Origin: Okeanomitos corallinicola TIOX110
GTDB lineage: Bacteria; Cyanobacteriota; Cyanobacteriia; Cyanobacteriales; Nostocaceae
DNA: 64,000 nucleotides
Assembly: GCF_038050375.1 (NCBI RefSeq)
Contig: NZ_CP150886.1
Span: 248,001 to 312,000 of the forward strand
Direction of reading: 5' to 3'
Shown: piece by piece, positions 10,298 to 18,846 of the stretch
Layout: each line of letters starts with the position of its first letter
Numbering within the stretch: position 1 is the first letter of the stretch
The notes under the pieces: generated by a model
What the model saw: the letters and a program-made list of their open reading frames with translations, nothing else
Told to the model about the DNA's origin: nothing
Databases searched by the model: none
Position numbers and translations under genes: made by a program

Positions 10298-10855
10298 GAA
10301 AATCCCTGTTTTTACGTTTTCTTGACTGTAATTCCAGTAATACCCTTACTGGAACAATTTCAAATTTATCATCATAAACCTTCTATATTTTAGAATGCCT
10401 CATTTATGGTTTTTTTGGCACTATTTTAGATTATTTTTATAATACAAAATAAATTCAAAAGTATACTTTTTTGTGCAAACATAAATATTTGTATATTTAT
10501 ATTAAATTTATGAAAAAATTTTACATAAGAAATCTATCATCTGGCTATATTTATATCTCATTAAAATTACAGTTTTAAAGATATTTAAGGTGTAAAAACT
10601 TTACCAATAGATTAAGCTGATTAGTAATAATTTCTAGTTAAATTCTCAAAAAAATTGATCAATTTCGTCAAAGTTTAGTAAAACTGAATTTTCTCAAACC
10701 ATTTATATCTATAGTTTTAAGGTAAGGTATTGATATTTAGTTGAGTGGCGATTTTTTCAATTCTTCATCAAGTTGTGGTAATATAACGCTGGTAGCACAT
10801 ATGATTTTAAAAAGAAATTAATCTTGCAAGTCGTAGCGGAGTTAAATAAAATTGC
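10298..10855. other. 558-bp AT-rich spacer between divergent cbiM and spp
   Basis: No open frame of useful length and no RNA fold was recognised on either strand. It must contain the promoters for cbiM (minus) and the phosphatase gene (plus). ATATAAC at about 10781-10787 is a possible -10 element for the latter, without a convincing -35. The GCCACTG-type B12 box was looked for on both strands and not found. Confidence 0.6.
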
Positions 10856-11650
10856 ATGAATGCACAGACATTCCTTTTTATCACTGATTTAGACCACACA
10901 TTAGTGGGTGATGATCATTCCATGGAAAAGCTTTTGCATAATTTAGAACTCCACCGCAACAGACACGGTACAAAAATTGTTTATTCTACAGGGCGATCGC
11001 TTCATCTGTATCAGGAGTTAGAACAGAACCAAAAACGAAAACAAGCAGAACTTATAAAACCAGATATTCTTATTTGTGCTGTAGGTACAGAAGTTTACTC
11101 TTATGGTCATCAAAATCAACTAATTATAGATAATAATTGGTCTAAGTATCTATCTGATAGTTGGGATACAGAAATAGTAGTCAAAATAGCTGAAAATTTT
11201 CCCAAATTAATACCACAGCCAGACAGTGAGCAAAGACCTTTTAAAATTAGCTACTTCTTGGAAAAAAATACTACACAAATAGTATCAGAGTTAGAGGATT
11301 CTTTACTAAATAGTGGATTAGATATTCAAGTTATTTATAGTTACAGTGATAATAAAAACTATAATAATTTAGACATTGTGCCACGTAAAGCCAATAAAGG
11401 TATGGCAATGACCTTTGTCCGAGAAAAATTAGAAATAGATGTAGCACGAACTATTGCTTGTGGTGATTCTGGTAATGATATTGCTCTGTTTGCAAACAGG
11501 GAAGAAAAAGGTATTATTGTCGCCAATGCCAAACAGGAATTACTGGAGTGGCACAAAGCAAATCCAAACAAAAATCGTTACTTAGCAAAAACTGGGTTTG
11601 CGGCTGGAATTGAAGAAGGTTTAGGGCATTTTGGGTTTTTGGAAGCATAA
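10856..11650 (+). CDS. spp: sucrose-phosphate phosphatase (HAD superfamily)
   Basis: This enzyme removes the phosphate from sucrose-6-phosphate, the last step of sucrose synthesis, and sucrose is the sugar sent to heterocysts in Nostocales. The 264-residue protein has HAD motif I FITDLDHTLVGDD (about residues 8-20, nucleophile Asp in DLDHT), motif II VYSTGRS, the KISYFLE cap region, and motifs III/IV with KGMAMTFVREK and ACGDSGNDIALF. These match cyanobacterial SPP more closely than generic Cof-type HADs. The gene is monocistronic and follows a long AT-rich leader. Confidence 0.88.
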   Translation: MNAQTFLFITDLDHTLVGDDHSMEKLLHNLELHRNRHGTKIVYSTGRSLHLYQELEQNQKRKQAELIKPDILICAVGTEVYSYGHQNQLIIDNNWSKYLSDSWDTEIVVKIAENFPKLIPQPDSEQRPFKISYFLEKNTTQIVSELEDSLLNSGLDIQVIYSYSDNKNYNNLDIVPRKANKGMAMTFVREKLEIDVARTIACGDSGNDIALFANREEKGIIVANAKQELLEWHKANPNKNRYLAKTGFAAGIEEGLGHFGFLEA

Positions 11651-11711
11651 AAGTTCATAATTCAGTTTTTTTTATTCAACCAGCTTATTTTTTAATCCCT
11701 TGCAGATCCTA

Positions 11712-11832
11712 ATACCATTTCTTTGTGAGGCCGCGCCGAATTTTTAAACAATGCTTTTTCTCCTCTGTGTTCTCTGTACCTCTGTGGTTTGTTCCTTTCT
11801 AAATTTGGCGCATCTTTATACAGAATTGGTAT
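11712..11832. mobile_element. MITE-like element with imperfect ~30-bp inverted ends
   Basis: The left end (ATACCATTTCT..GCGCCGAATTT) is an imperfect inverted copy of the right end (AAATTTGGCGC..AGAATTGGTAT). The 121-bp element has no coding capacity. Its middle, CTCTGTGTTCTCTGTACCTCTGTGG, is related to the middles of the elements at 39424-39584 and 58878-58960. It lies just upstream of a decayed transposase gene, which has no visible relation to its ends. Confidence 0.6.
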
Positions 11833-11870
11833 AACTCTTCTAAAGCAGATATTTGGGAATGACCAGTTAA

Positions 11871-12383
11871 GTCACACTCTGTGGGATTGGCACTTTAGTA
11901 ATAGGTCAAAATCTATTCTGGAAACAGAATGGGAATTTAGGCAGTAGAAATAATCAAAACTTTGTTTGTATTCCTCATACTCGATTTGTACAGCAGTTGA
12001 GTTATAAAGCGAAATTAGTAGGGATGAAGGTGTTAGTTTCTGAGGAGTCCTACACTTCTGTAGCTTCTTTTTTAGACCAAGATGTGATTCCTACTTATGG
12101 CAAAGTTGACTCGAAAGAAGTGAAATTTAGTGGTCGCAGAATCAAAACTAAACTTTATAGAGCAGGTAATGGTTTATTGATTCATGCTGATGTCAATGGT
12201 AGTTTGAATATTTTACGAAAAGTAGTCCCGACAGCATTTAGTCTAGGGATAGAGGAGCCACTGCGTTGGGCGGGTTTCCCGACTTGTAGCAAGTGGCGTG
12301 GCGTTGTAGTCCGAGAAAGTCGGGGTTATTCCCGGCAAACGAAAGCCATGAGATATTTGTCTATGTTTTTTGGAACTATATAG
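11871..12383 (+). pseudogene. truncated IS200/IS605-type TnpB (OrfB) remnant
   Basis: Only the C-terminal part of a TnpB survives. Translation in frame from about 11871 gives GTLVIGQN, RNNQNFVCIPHTRFVQQLSY, VGMKVLVSEESYTSVASFLD, FSGRRIKTKLYR and HADVNGSLNILRKVVP, the RuvC-III and zinc-region motifs of TnpB. There is no 5' half: the frame is closed by a TAA at 11868. Between GIE and GVVVR, where TnpB proteins normally run straight on, 15 extra residues (12255-12299) are encoded by a dispersed repeat. The last residues after SRGYSRQTK no longer look like the family. No IS ends were identified. Confidence 0.85.
12255..12299 (+). repeat. dispersed repeat, copy B, inserted in frame in the tnpB remnant
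   Basis: GAGCCACTGCG..GGGCGGGTTTCCCGAC..CAAGTGG matches copy A at 2441-2496 (minus strand). It is exactly 45 bases long as judged from the TnpB protein break and encodes EPLRWAGFPTCSKWR without disturbing the frame. Confidence 0.7.
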
Positions 12384-12573
12384 GTTTTTGGTAACAATAC
12401 GTTTTCAGGATGACCTTTAAATATACTTCAGGAAAGACGACAAGAGTAATTAATCACCAACCACCATTTTTTTGTTAGTATTCAAGAAAACCTACTCACA
12501 TAATTGCGAATTGTTTGTAATTGCACCAGACAATTTGTAATCAATCATCAAAGGAAATTAGCACTGAGGTTGA

Positions 12574-13035
12574 ATGACAGATTATTTCCAAGGAAATTTA
12601 CCATTAGCTTCTGTGGCACAAACACAGAGGACTGTAAATAGCACCATGATCCAAACAGATGATACCAGTGAACAATTAGCCAGAACTATTGCTGCTGCTG
12701 GATCAGAACGCAAAGCTGGGGAGATTTTATTGCTCAAATTAGCAGGAGTTTCTTACCTATCTGATTATTTTGTGATGATGACGGGCTATTCTCGGGTACA
12801 GGTAAGGGCAATTTCCGCAGCCATAGAAGATAAGGTGAAAACGGAACTACAACGTCGTCCTTTGAGGACAGAAGGGAAAGCAGAAGGCAGTTGGGTATTG
12901 CAGGACTATGGTGATGTGATCGTCCATATCATGATGCCCAAGGAAAGAGAGTTTTATAATTTAGAAGCGTTCTGGGTTCATGCCGAACGCATTCCATTAC
13001 CAAACTCTGATGATGGTGAGGATAACCCAAGATGA
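12574..13035 (+). CDS. rsfS: ribosome silencing factor RsfS
   Basis: RsfS binds ribosomal protein uL14 and blocks subunit joining when nutrients are low. The 153-residue product has the complete domain (about residues 30-140), with ERKAGEILLLKLAGVSYLSDYFVMMTGYSRVQVRAI, and WVLQDYGDVIVHIMMPKEREFYNLE, which carries the conserved DYGDVIVH motif. The N-terminal 25 residues are extra; an internal ATG at 12646 is an alternative start. Its stop overlaps the next start by 4 bases, giving an rsfS-CGLD27 pair, an arrangement seen in other cyanobacteria. Confidence 0.93.
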   Translation: MTDYFQGNLPLASVAQTQRTVNSTMIQTDDTSEQLARTIAAAGSERKAGEILLLKLAGVSYLSDYFVMMTGYSRVQVRAISAAIEDKVKTELQRRPLRTEGKAEGSWVLQDYGDVIVHIMMPKEREFYNLEAFWVHAERIPLPNSDDGEDNPR

Positions 13036-13532
13036 TCAGAACCTCAGTTTCTAACTGTCCCGTCCCTACAGAACAACAGCCACTGAATGAGTATGAAGAG
13101 TTAAAAAATTCTTGGTTTTTTCGACATACCACTTCCAGTTGGCGCAATTATCTGACCAAGATTTTCTGGATTTGGGGTTGGTCATGGCTAGTGGCAGGGC
13201 CTGTAACAGCGGCTAGTTTCCCTCCACAAAAACATATTGTTCATTTTATTCTTTGTGGATCAGCCGCTGCTAGTGTCATGGTAGTGCTGGTGTTGGTGCG
13301 GTTGTATCTAGGCTGGTTTTATGTCCGCGATCGCCTTGATAATGCCACAGTCTTCTATGAAGAATCTGGTTGGTATGATGGGCAAACCTGGACAAAACCC
13401 CTAGAAGTGATCACCCGCGATCGCTTAATTGTCACCTACGAAATTAAACCTATTCTCCAACGTTTGCAGATTACCTTTGCAGCTTTGGCTTTTATGTATC
13501 TTACTGGTACTATAATTTGGCATTTGAATTGA
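13032..13532 (+). CDS. CGLD27 family membrane protein
   Basis: CGLD27 proteins are conserved in oxygenic phototrophs (named from a green-lineage list) and are linked to photosynthetic acclimation and metal homeostasis, without a defined activity. The 166-residue protein has the family start CPVPTEQQPLNEYEELKNSWFF, two membrane helices in residues 45-95, a conserved YVRDRLDNATVFYEESGWYDGQTWTKP core and a last helix near the C-terminus. The start ATGA overlaps the rsfS stop. Confidence 0.92.
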   Translation: MIRTSVSNCPVPTEQQPLNEYEELKNSWFFRHTTSSWRNYLTKIFWIWGWSWLVAGPVTAASFPPQKHIVHFILCGSAAASVMVVLVLVRLYLGWFYVRDRLDNATVFYEESGWYDGQTWTKPLEVITRDRLIVTYEIKPILQRLQITFAALAFMYLTGTIIWHLN

Positions 13533-13640
13533 ATTGAATTGAATTAGTCATTGGTCATTAGTCATTAGTCATTAGCCATTTGGAAATCTGAACCAAGAAG
13601 AATAAACCATTGCCTATTGCTTATTGCCTATTCCCACTGA
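13530..13640. repeat. cluster of short tandem repeats before the asparaginase gene
   Basis: AATTG is repeated four times, then TTAGTCA-type heptamers (GTCATTA/GTCATTG) four times, then a CCTATTGCTTATTG tract. The tract creates an in-frame extension upstream of the asparaginase start that is repeat DNA rather than gene. Confidence 0.85.
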
Positions 13641-13672
13641 CAACTGACAACCTACACAATAGATATAAACCC

Positions 13673-14626
13673 ATGACAATGGGAAAAAGAACCCAAGCCA
13701 CAGCACTGGAAGTCCGGCTGCTGCGGGAAGGTATCATTGAATCTCGGCATATAGTCCAAGCTGTAATTAGTGACGACCGGGGAAGAATCCTTTCTGTTGC
13801 TGGCAACGCTGAAACCGCTGCATTTGTCCGTTCAGCCCTGAAACCATTTCAAGCCCTAGCTGTCACCAGTACAGGCACATTGGAAAGGTACGATCTGAGC
13901 GATCGCGATCTGGCAATTATCACCAGTTCCCACAAAGGCAATATGGATCAAGTTCGCCAAGTATTTAACATCCTCTGGCGTGCTGATCTTGACCCTACCA
14001 CTCTACAGTGTCCTATTCCTGAAGGTAAGCGCAGTACCTTAGAATATAACTGCTCTGGGAAACACGCAGGAATGTTAGCCGTATGCCAACAACGTCATTG
14101 GCCTCTAACTAACTATCTGGATCGTAAACACCCAGTGCAGCAACTAATTCTTAGCAAAGTGGCAGAAGTGCTAAAAATGCCAGCTGCGGAATTTATCAGC
14201 GTTCACGATGACTGCGGCGCACCCACATATTTAATGCAGATCAGTCAAATAGCTACTTTGTATGCCGTACTCGCTGCCAGCAATAACTTAGATATGGAAC
14301 GCATTGTCCGCGCCATGAATAATCATCCAGCTATGGTAGCAGGAGAAGGAGAATTTGACACTGAATTAATGCGCCTCGCCCCAGGAGAACTAATTAGTAA
14401 ATCTGGTGCAGAAGGAATACAGTGCATAGGCCGACTCGGTGAAGGTATGGGATTGGCCATAAAAGTCATGGATGGAGCTAAACGGGCAAAATATGCCGTA
14501 GCTATTCATATACTCCAACAAATGGGCTGGATTAGTCCTAGTGTTGCCCAAAGCCTCGCCGAAAGGTTTATGAACCTGGGTAAATACAAGCGTTTGGAGG
14601 TAATTGGAGAATTATCGCTTTTGTAG
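13673..14626 (+). CDS. L-asparaginase, Rhizobium-type (PF06089-like)
   Basis: This family hydrolyses asparagine to aspartate and ammonia. The 317-residue product contains an S-x-x-K pair (SSHKG, about residues 78-82), CSGKHAGMLAVC with the Cys-x-x-Lys of the family metal site, and DDCGAPTY with the third Cys; these correspond to the known active-site layout of the Rhizobium etli enzyme. The start ATGACAATGGG at 13673 was chosen because the frame upstream is short-repeat DNA. The promoter of the following tRNA begins right after its stop codon. Confidence 0.85.
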   Translation: MTMGKRTQATALEVRLLREGIIESRHIVQAVISDDRGRILSVAGNAETAAFVRSALKPFQALAVTSTGTLERYDLSDRDLAIITSSHKGNMDQVRQVFNILWRADLDPTTLQCPIPEGKRSTLEYNCSGKHAGMLAVCQQRHWPLTNYLDRKHPVQQLILSKVAEVLKMPAAEFISVHDDCGAPTYLMQISQIATLYAVLAASNNLDMERIVRAMNNHPAMVAGEGEFDTELMRLAPGELISKSGAEGIQCIGRLGEGMGLAIKVMDGAKRAKYAVAIHILQQMGWISPSVAQSLAERFMNLGKYKRLEVIGELSLL

Positions 14627-14655
14627 TTGACAAACTCTTGACTTCGAGTTATATT
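14627..14655 (+). promoter_or_regulatory. sigma70-type promoter of initiator tRNA
   Basis: A perfect TTGACA (14627-14632) and TATATT (14650-14655) are separated by 17 bases, ending 25 bases before the tRNA. The -35 box starts on the base after the asparaginase stop codon. Confidence 0.75.
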
Positions 14656-14680
14656 AAATGAAGTCGAGAGACAAAGGCAA

Positions 14681-14757
<77 letters not shown>

Positions 14758-14771
14758 AATATAAAAGTAAG

Positions 14772-14806
14772 TCCCTGTGATCAAGCGAGATTACAGGGAT
14801 TTGTTT
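14772..14806 (+). terminator. terminator after initiator tRNA
   Basis: TCCCTGTGATC (14772-14782) pairs with GATTACAGGGA (14789-14799) with one G-U pair, followed by TTTGTTTT. Confidence 0.8.
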
Positions 14807-14913
14807 TGCTAACATTTACTATGGATACAAAGCTGAGGGAAGATATAAAAAATCTTGGTCTTTTTGATATTTTTCCTGTAGATTTTTTTATTTAGTTATG
14901 GTAGGTAGTTATT

Positions 14914-15723
14914 ATGAGTCTGGTTTGGCAGGTTGATTTTTATCGTAGTCCCCAACGAGATGCAGCCGGACAGGTATTATGGGAATTATTGATTTGTGAC
15001 GCAACTGGTGACTTTGAATATCTAGCTACCTGTCCCCAGTCACAAGCTAACTCCAGTTGGTTAACAGAAAAGCTTAAACTGGCATCTGCGGAAAATTTAC
15101 CAGATGTGATCCAGGTTTTTCGTCCTCAATCTTTAAGTTTAATTACAGTAGCTGGCAATAATTTAGGTATTAATGTAGAAGCTACCCGTCGCACATTGTC
15201 ATTAAAAAAATTACTGCAAGAAAAGCAGTATCCCTTAGTTATTGATCAACCACCACCAGTACCTTTACCAGAAAACCTCTGGGGTGAAGAATGGCGCTTT
15301 GCAAATATTAGTGCTGGTGATCTTGTAGATGAGTTTACAGAACGTCCGATCCCTTTTTTACAAATGCCGGAATTTCTGCAACCTATTAATCTGGGTTTAG
15401 CTTCTAATGTTCCTGTTCCCGGCACAATAATTTATGGTGGTAAGCAATCCCTGCGTTTAGCTAGATGGTTACAAGAAGCTAAACCCGCCAGTTTAAATTA
15501 CATAGCTGGTGCGCCAGATGGTTTAATTTTAGAAGCCGATTTAGCGGACAGATGGATTCTAGCAACTTTTGAAAATTCAGAAGTTACCGCAGCGGCTCAA
15601 ATTTATGAGCAAAGAAAACAAGTAAGTCACGGATTGCATTTTTTATTGCTGCAACCTGATGATTCTGGTGTTACTTATACTGGTTTTTGGTTGTTACAGG
15701 ATGAAAAATACTATCTCTGCTAG
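14914..15723 (+). CDS. Tab2/Atab2 family RNA-binding protein
   Basis: In algae and plants Tab2/Atab2 binds psaB mRNA and promotes photosystem I translation; the cyanobacterial homologues are thought to act similarly. The 269-residue protein begins MSLVWQVDFYRSP, has VLWELLICD, a VFRPQSLSLI segment, WGEEWRFANISAGDL, and a C-terminal GLHFLLLQPDDSGVTYTGFWLL. It is 490 bases upstream of psaE, in line with a photosystem I role, though not clearly in one operon with it. Confidence 0.88.
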   Translation: MSLVWQVDFYRSPQRDAAGQVLWELLICDATGDFEYLATCPQSQANSSWLTEKLKLASAENLPDVIQVFRPQSLSLITVAGNNLGINVEATRRTLSLKKLLQEKQYPLVIDQPPPVPLPENLWGEEWRFANISAGDLVDEFTERPIPFLQMPEFLQPINLGLASNVPVPGTIIYGGKQSLRLARWLQEAKPASLNYIAGAPDGLILEADLADRWILATFENSEVTAAAQIYEQRKQVSHGLHFLLLQPDDSGVTYTGFWLLQDEKYYLC

Positions 15724-15771
15724 AAACAAATTTAGAGATCGCTAGTATTTTATGCACCTATAGCTAGAGTA

Positions 15772-15957
15772 TCAAGCATACTGAGGTCTCATTACCTCTG
15801 ATGTTCTTAAAAAATCTCTAACTTTACTGACAACAATAAAAGTCGCAAAACCTACAAAGTTATAAATTGCCTTACCGATGCTTTTACCAATCTCCTTAAA
15901 TGCTTCTGAAAAAACTAACCCGGCAATAGAACTGACAGTAAATGTAAATGTTTCCAT
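15772..15957 (-). CDS. small hydrophobic protein, unknown
   Basis: The 61-residue product METFTFTVSSIAGLVFSEAF has Gly/Lys-rich amphipathic stretches (KEIGKSIGKAIYNFVGFATF) and a basic C-terminus. It is convergent with the Tab2 gene and divergent from psaE. No strong ribosome site is visible, so the call rests on composition and on a vague likeness to small METFTF-type cyanobacterial proteins. Confidence 0.45.
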   Translation of the reverse strand: METFTFTVSSIAGLVFSEAFKEIGKSIGKAIYNFVGFATFIVVSKVRDFLRTSEVMRPQYA

Positions 15958-16127
15958 GATGACAAACTAATAAATTAAGAACTTACTCGCTACATTATAC
16001 AACAGCTCCCGATACATTCGTGTGTGGATATAAATTTTTTGATCATGTTATCTAAACAGTGCGGAAACTTATCAAACGGGTAAGAATGAGAGTGGGTTTC
16101 AAAGCCGTTAAGATTTTATTCAGATTC

Positions 16128-16155
16128 TTGACCACGGCTCAAAAAGTTCTAGACT
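16128..16155 (+). promoter_or_regulatory. candidate psaE promoter
   Basis: TTGACC (16128-16133) and TAGACT (16150-16155) are separated by 16 bases and lie 55 bases before the psaE start. Light-regulated photosystem I promoters often deviate from the consensus, so this is tentative. Confidence 0.35.
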
Positions 16156-16209
16156 GAAATCACATAGCCCTAATTTATTCTCAATTGAACGTTAAAAGGG
16201 AAAATAATC

Positions 16210-16419
16210 ATGGTTCAACGCGGTTCTAAAGTTCGTATTCTCCGTCCTGAGTCTTACTGGTTTCAAGAAGTAGGAACAGTTGCTACTGTTGACAAAAGCG
16301 GTATCAAGTACCCCGTAATTGTCCGTTTCGATAAAGTCAATTACTCTAACATCAACACAAACAACTTTGCTTTAGATGAATTAGTAGAGGTGGAAGCACC
16401 TAAAGCTAAAGCAAAATAA
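16210..16419 (+). CDS. psaE: photosystem I reaction centre subunit IV (PsaE)
   Basis: PsaE lies on the stromal side of photosystem I and helps ferredoxin docking and cyclic electron flow. The 69-residue SH3-like protein [51 protein letters not shown] is complete, and the C-terminal APKAKAK tail is typical. An AAAAGGG ribosome site lies 9 bases upstream. It is monocistronic, as usual. Confidence 0.98.
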   Translation: MVQRGSKVRILRPESYWFQEVGTVATVDKSGIKYPVIVRFDKVNYSNINTNNFALDELVEVEAPKAKAK

Positions 16420-16524
16420 GCATTTTTGCTGCTGAGTTCTGAGTATTAAGGATAAGAAAAAGCAGTACACTGTTAAATGCTGATTTTATCTCCTTAGTTC
16501 CACTCAGAACTCAATATTTTACAA

Positions 16525-17358
16525 ATGCCTGAATTGCCTGAAGTTGAAACAGTAAGACGGGGTTTAAATCAATTAACCCTAAACGCAGAAATGACGGGAG
16601 GGGATGTGTTGCTACCACGCACCATTGCCTACCCGTTTTCTATTGAAGAATTTATCAAAAATATTCAAGGAAGTGCTATTGTATCCTGGCATCGTCGCGG
16701 CAAATATCTTTTAGCTGAACTTACCAATTCTTCATGGTTGGGTGTGCATCTGCGAATGACAGGGCAATTATTATGGTTAAATCAAGATGAACCTTTACAC
16801 AAACACACCAGAGTTAGATTATTGTTTGAGAATAACCAAGAACTAAGGTTTATAGATCAACGCACTTTTGGGCAAATGTGGTATGTTCCTGGTGGAGTTC
16901 CTGTAGAAAGTATTATTACAGGTTTAGCTAAACTAGCAGTTGATCCTTTTTCCCCAGAGTTCACGGTAGAGTATTTAGCAAATAAACTGCAAAAATCCCG
17001 TCGTCCCATTAAAACAGCTTTATTAGATCAATCTATAGTAGCGGGATTGGGTAATATTTATGCTGATGAGGCTTTATTTAAAAGTGGTATTTTACCAACT
17101 ACTATCTGTACAGAATTACATGAAAGTAAGATAGAACCTTTAAGAACTGCCATGATTGATGTTTTGTCCGCTAGTATTGCCGTTGGGGGGACAACTTTTA
17201 GTAATTTCCTCAATGTCAAAGGTGTAAATGGTAACTATGGTGGTGAAGCTTGGGTTTATAATCGTGCCAGTGAACCTTGTAAGGTTTGTGGTAATGTGAT
17301 ACAGCGGATTAAATTAGGTGGGCGTTCTAGTCATTTTTGTGATCAGTGTCAGAATTAG
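16525..17358 (+). CDS. mutM: formamidopyrimidine-DNA glycosylase (Fpg)
   Basis: Fpg removes 8-oxoguanine and formamidopyrimidines from DNA and nicks the abasic site. The 277-residue protein starts MPELPEVETVRRGL, with the catalytic Pro2 and Glu3, has the KSRRPIKTALLDQSIVAGLGNIYADEALF helix-two-turn-helix region (about residues 155-185), and ends with the zinc finger CKVC...CDQC (about 252-275). Following psaE by 105 bases on the same strand, it is also found next to psaE in other cyanobacteria, where the order is thought to reflect oxidative damage repair. Confidence 0.97.
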   Translation: MPELPEVETVRRGLNQLTLNAEMTGGDVLLPRTIAYPFSIEEFIKNIQGSAIVSWHRRGKYLLAELTNSSWLGVHLRMTGQLLWLNQDEPLHKHTRVRLLFENNQELRFIDQRTFGQMWYVPGGVPVESIITGLAKLAVDPFSPEFTVEYLANKLQKSRRPIKTALLDQSIVAGLGNIYADEALFKSGILPTTICTELHESKIEPLRTAMIDVLSASIAVGGTTFSNFLNVKGVNGNYGGEAWVYNRASEPCKVCGNVIQRIKLGGRSSHFCDQCQN

Positions 17359-17412
17359 GAGTAATTTTGTTCAGGGTAGATTTTTTGTTACCTCTTAAAT
17401 AAACTTAAATTA

Positions 17413-18366
17413 ATGACGCGCTTTATACACGATCAATTTGCTAAACAATATCTAACTGAACTATTAACACCCTATGGCCAAGTAGAAACCAGTAAAGATA
17501 TCACCGCAGAAGTCAGACAAATAGACGTTTTATTTATTCCTTCACCCCAGTCAGAAAATATAGAAAGACTGGGAATTTTAGGACAAATGGCCAGGAATTA
17601 TGCTATATTTGAGCCATTTCGTAATGCAGTTACCAAAAGTGAAATTCGCAGTTGTATGGGTAAGTTATTTGATATCCATGCAGAAATAGAACGTCAATCT
17701 AACCGCAATAATACCCGTATCAATGAAGCAGAATTACCGCGTTTGTGGATTTTTTCTCCTACTGCATCAGAAGAACTCTTAGCAAGTTTTAATACTACCG
17801 TTGATGAAGAAAACTGGTGTCAAGGGATTTATTTTTTGGGAGAAGGATTAAAAACCGTAATCATTGCCATTCATCAACTACCCAATACACCAGAAACTCT
17901 ATTTCTGAGGATATTAGGTAAAGGAAAAGTTCAACGACAAGCAGTTGAAGAGTTGGAAGCACTATCTAAAGATACTCCCTCTCTTTCCCATATAATACAA
18001 TTAGTAAATGACCTAATTGCTGTTTTATCGGCTCGTCAACGTCAAACAGAAGATATTGATAAAGATGATCAGGAGTTGATTATGAAGTTATCTCAAATGT
18101 ATCAACAACAATTAGAAGAACTTAAAGAACAAGCAATACAAGAAGGACGACAAGAAGGACGACAAGAAGGACGACAAGAGGGACGACAAGAGGGAGAAAA
18201 AAGTCTAATTATCCGTCAACTAAATCGCCGAATTGGTGAGATTGAGTTATCATTAATTCAACAAATCCAATCATTATCAATTGAACAACTTGAGGAACTG
18301 GGAGAAGCTTTGTTAGATTTTACTGCTGTGACAGATTTAGAAACTTGGCTGCAATCTATCAACTAA
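17413..18366 (+). CDS. DUF4351 protein with Rpn/PD-(D/E)XK-like N-terminal domain
   Basis: The 317-residue product is the complete paralogue of the cut-off gene at 1-669. The N-terminal part (residues 1-215) has the Rpn-type VRQIDVLFIPSP core. A coiled, charged linker contains QEGR repeated four times plus QEGE (about 243-262). The C-terminal DUF4351 reads IIRQLNRRIGEIE..IQSLSIEQLEELGEALLDF..LETWL. Related proteins have been annotated as transposase-like nucleases; activity is not established. The QEGR stretch is a 12-base microsatellite (18139-18198) that could change length in steps of four residues. Confidence 0.88.
   Translation: MTRFIHDQFAKQYLTELLTPYGQVETSKDITAEVRQIDVLFIPSPQSENIERLGILGQMARNYAIFEPFRNAVTKSEIRSCMGKLFDIHAEIERQSNRNNTRINEAELPRLWIFSPTASEELLASFNTTVDEENWCQGIYFLGEGLKTVIIAIHQLPNTPETLFLRILGKGKVQRQAVEELEALSKDTPSLSHIIQLVNDLIAVLSARQRQTEDIDKDDQELIMKLSQMYQQQLEELKEQAIQEGRQEGRQEGRQEGRQEGEKSLIIRQLNRRIGEIELSLIQQIQSLSIEQLEELGEALLDFTAVTDLETWLQSIN
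18139..18198 (+). repeat. 12-bp coding microsatellite (QEGR)n
   Basis: CAAGAAGGACGA is repeated three times exactly, then with one A-to-G change, then ends CAAGAGGGAGAA. The register stays in frame in the DUF4351 protein linker. Confidence 0.95.
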
Positions 18367-18499
18367 TCACAAAAGTAAGTATTAAGCTATCAGCAACAAC
18401 CTTCTCTAAAACCGCTGACGAAAAATTAGGTGGTTATATTTTTTGTGAATACAAGATAAAATTATCAACAATAACATTTGTCAAATGTAAGGGGAACTT

Positions 18500-18715
18500 A
18501 TGGCAGTTAAAAAAGGTACTATGGTTCGCGCTGTCCGCGAGAAGTTGGAAAATAGTGTAGAAGCTAAAGCTAGTGATACTCGTTTTCCCTCCTATTTATT
18601 TGAGAGTCAAGGGGAAATTGTAGATATTAAAGGTGATTATGCTTTAGTTAAGTTCGGAAAAGTACCAACTCCCAACATTTGGTTAAAGTTAGAACAATTG
18701 GAAGAGTTTAACTAG
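18500..18715 (+). CDS. ndhO: NAD(P)H-quinone oxidoreductase subunit O
   Basis: NdhO is a small stromal subunit of the cyanobacterial NDH-1 complex, near the ferredoxin-binding NdhS/NdhI arm, acting in cyclic electron flow. The 71-residue product [70 protein letters not shown] matches the family over its length. A strong AAGGGG site lies 6 bases before the ATG. It is 133 bases past the DUF4351 gene and is probably transcribed on its own. Confidence 0.95.
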   Translation: MAVKKGTMVRAVREKLENSVEAKASDTRFPSYLFESQGEIVDIKGDYALVKFGKVPTPNIWLKLEQLEEFN

Positions 18716-18781
18716 AAGTTGCATAGTTATCCTTATAGTAGTAAACAGGAAGCAGGAAAATATTAATTCTGATTCCTGTAC

Positions 18782-18802
18782 GGGTTTAGCAGTGCTAAAC
18801 CC
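18782..18802. repeat. perfect palindrome GGGTTTAGC-AGT-GCTAAACCC
   Basis: The 9-base arms are perfect. The same palindrome, with ACT in the middle, lies at 33288-33308. It is placed after ndhO and may act as its terminator, although no T-run follows. Confidence 0.7.
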
Positions 18803-18846
18803 CTACTGATAACTGATAACTGACTCCTAATAATTAATAACTGATT

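Noticed and set aside
10298-10855. Cobalamin riboswitch upstream of cbiM
   Set aside because: No B12-box core was visible on either strand; a covariance search would be needed to be sure.
13610-13672. Upstream start of the asparaginase gene
   Set aside because: The 21 extra codons are formed by short repeats (CCTATTGCTTATTG) and do not resemble the family N-terminus.
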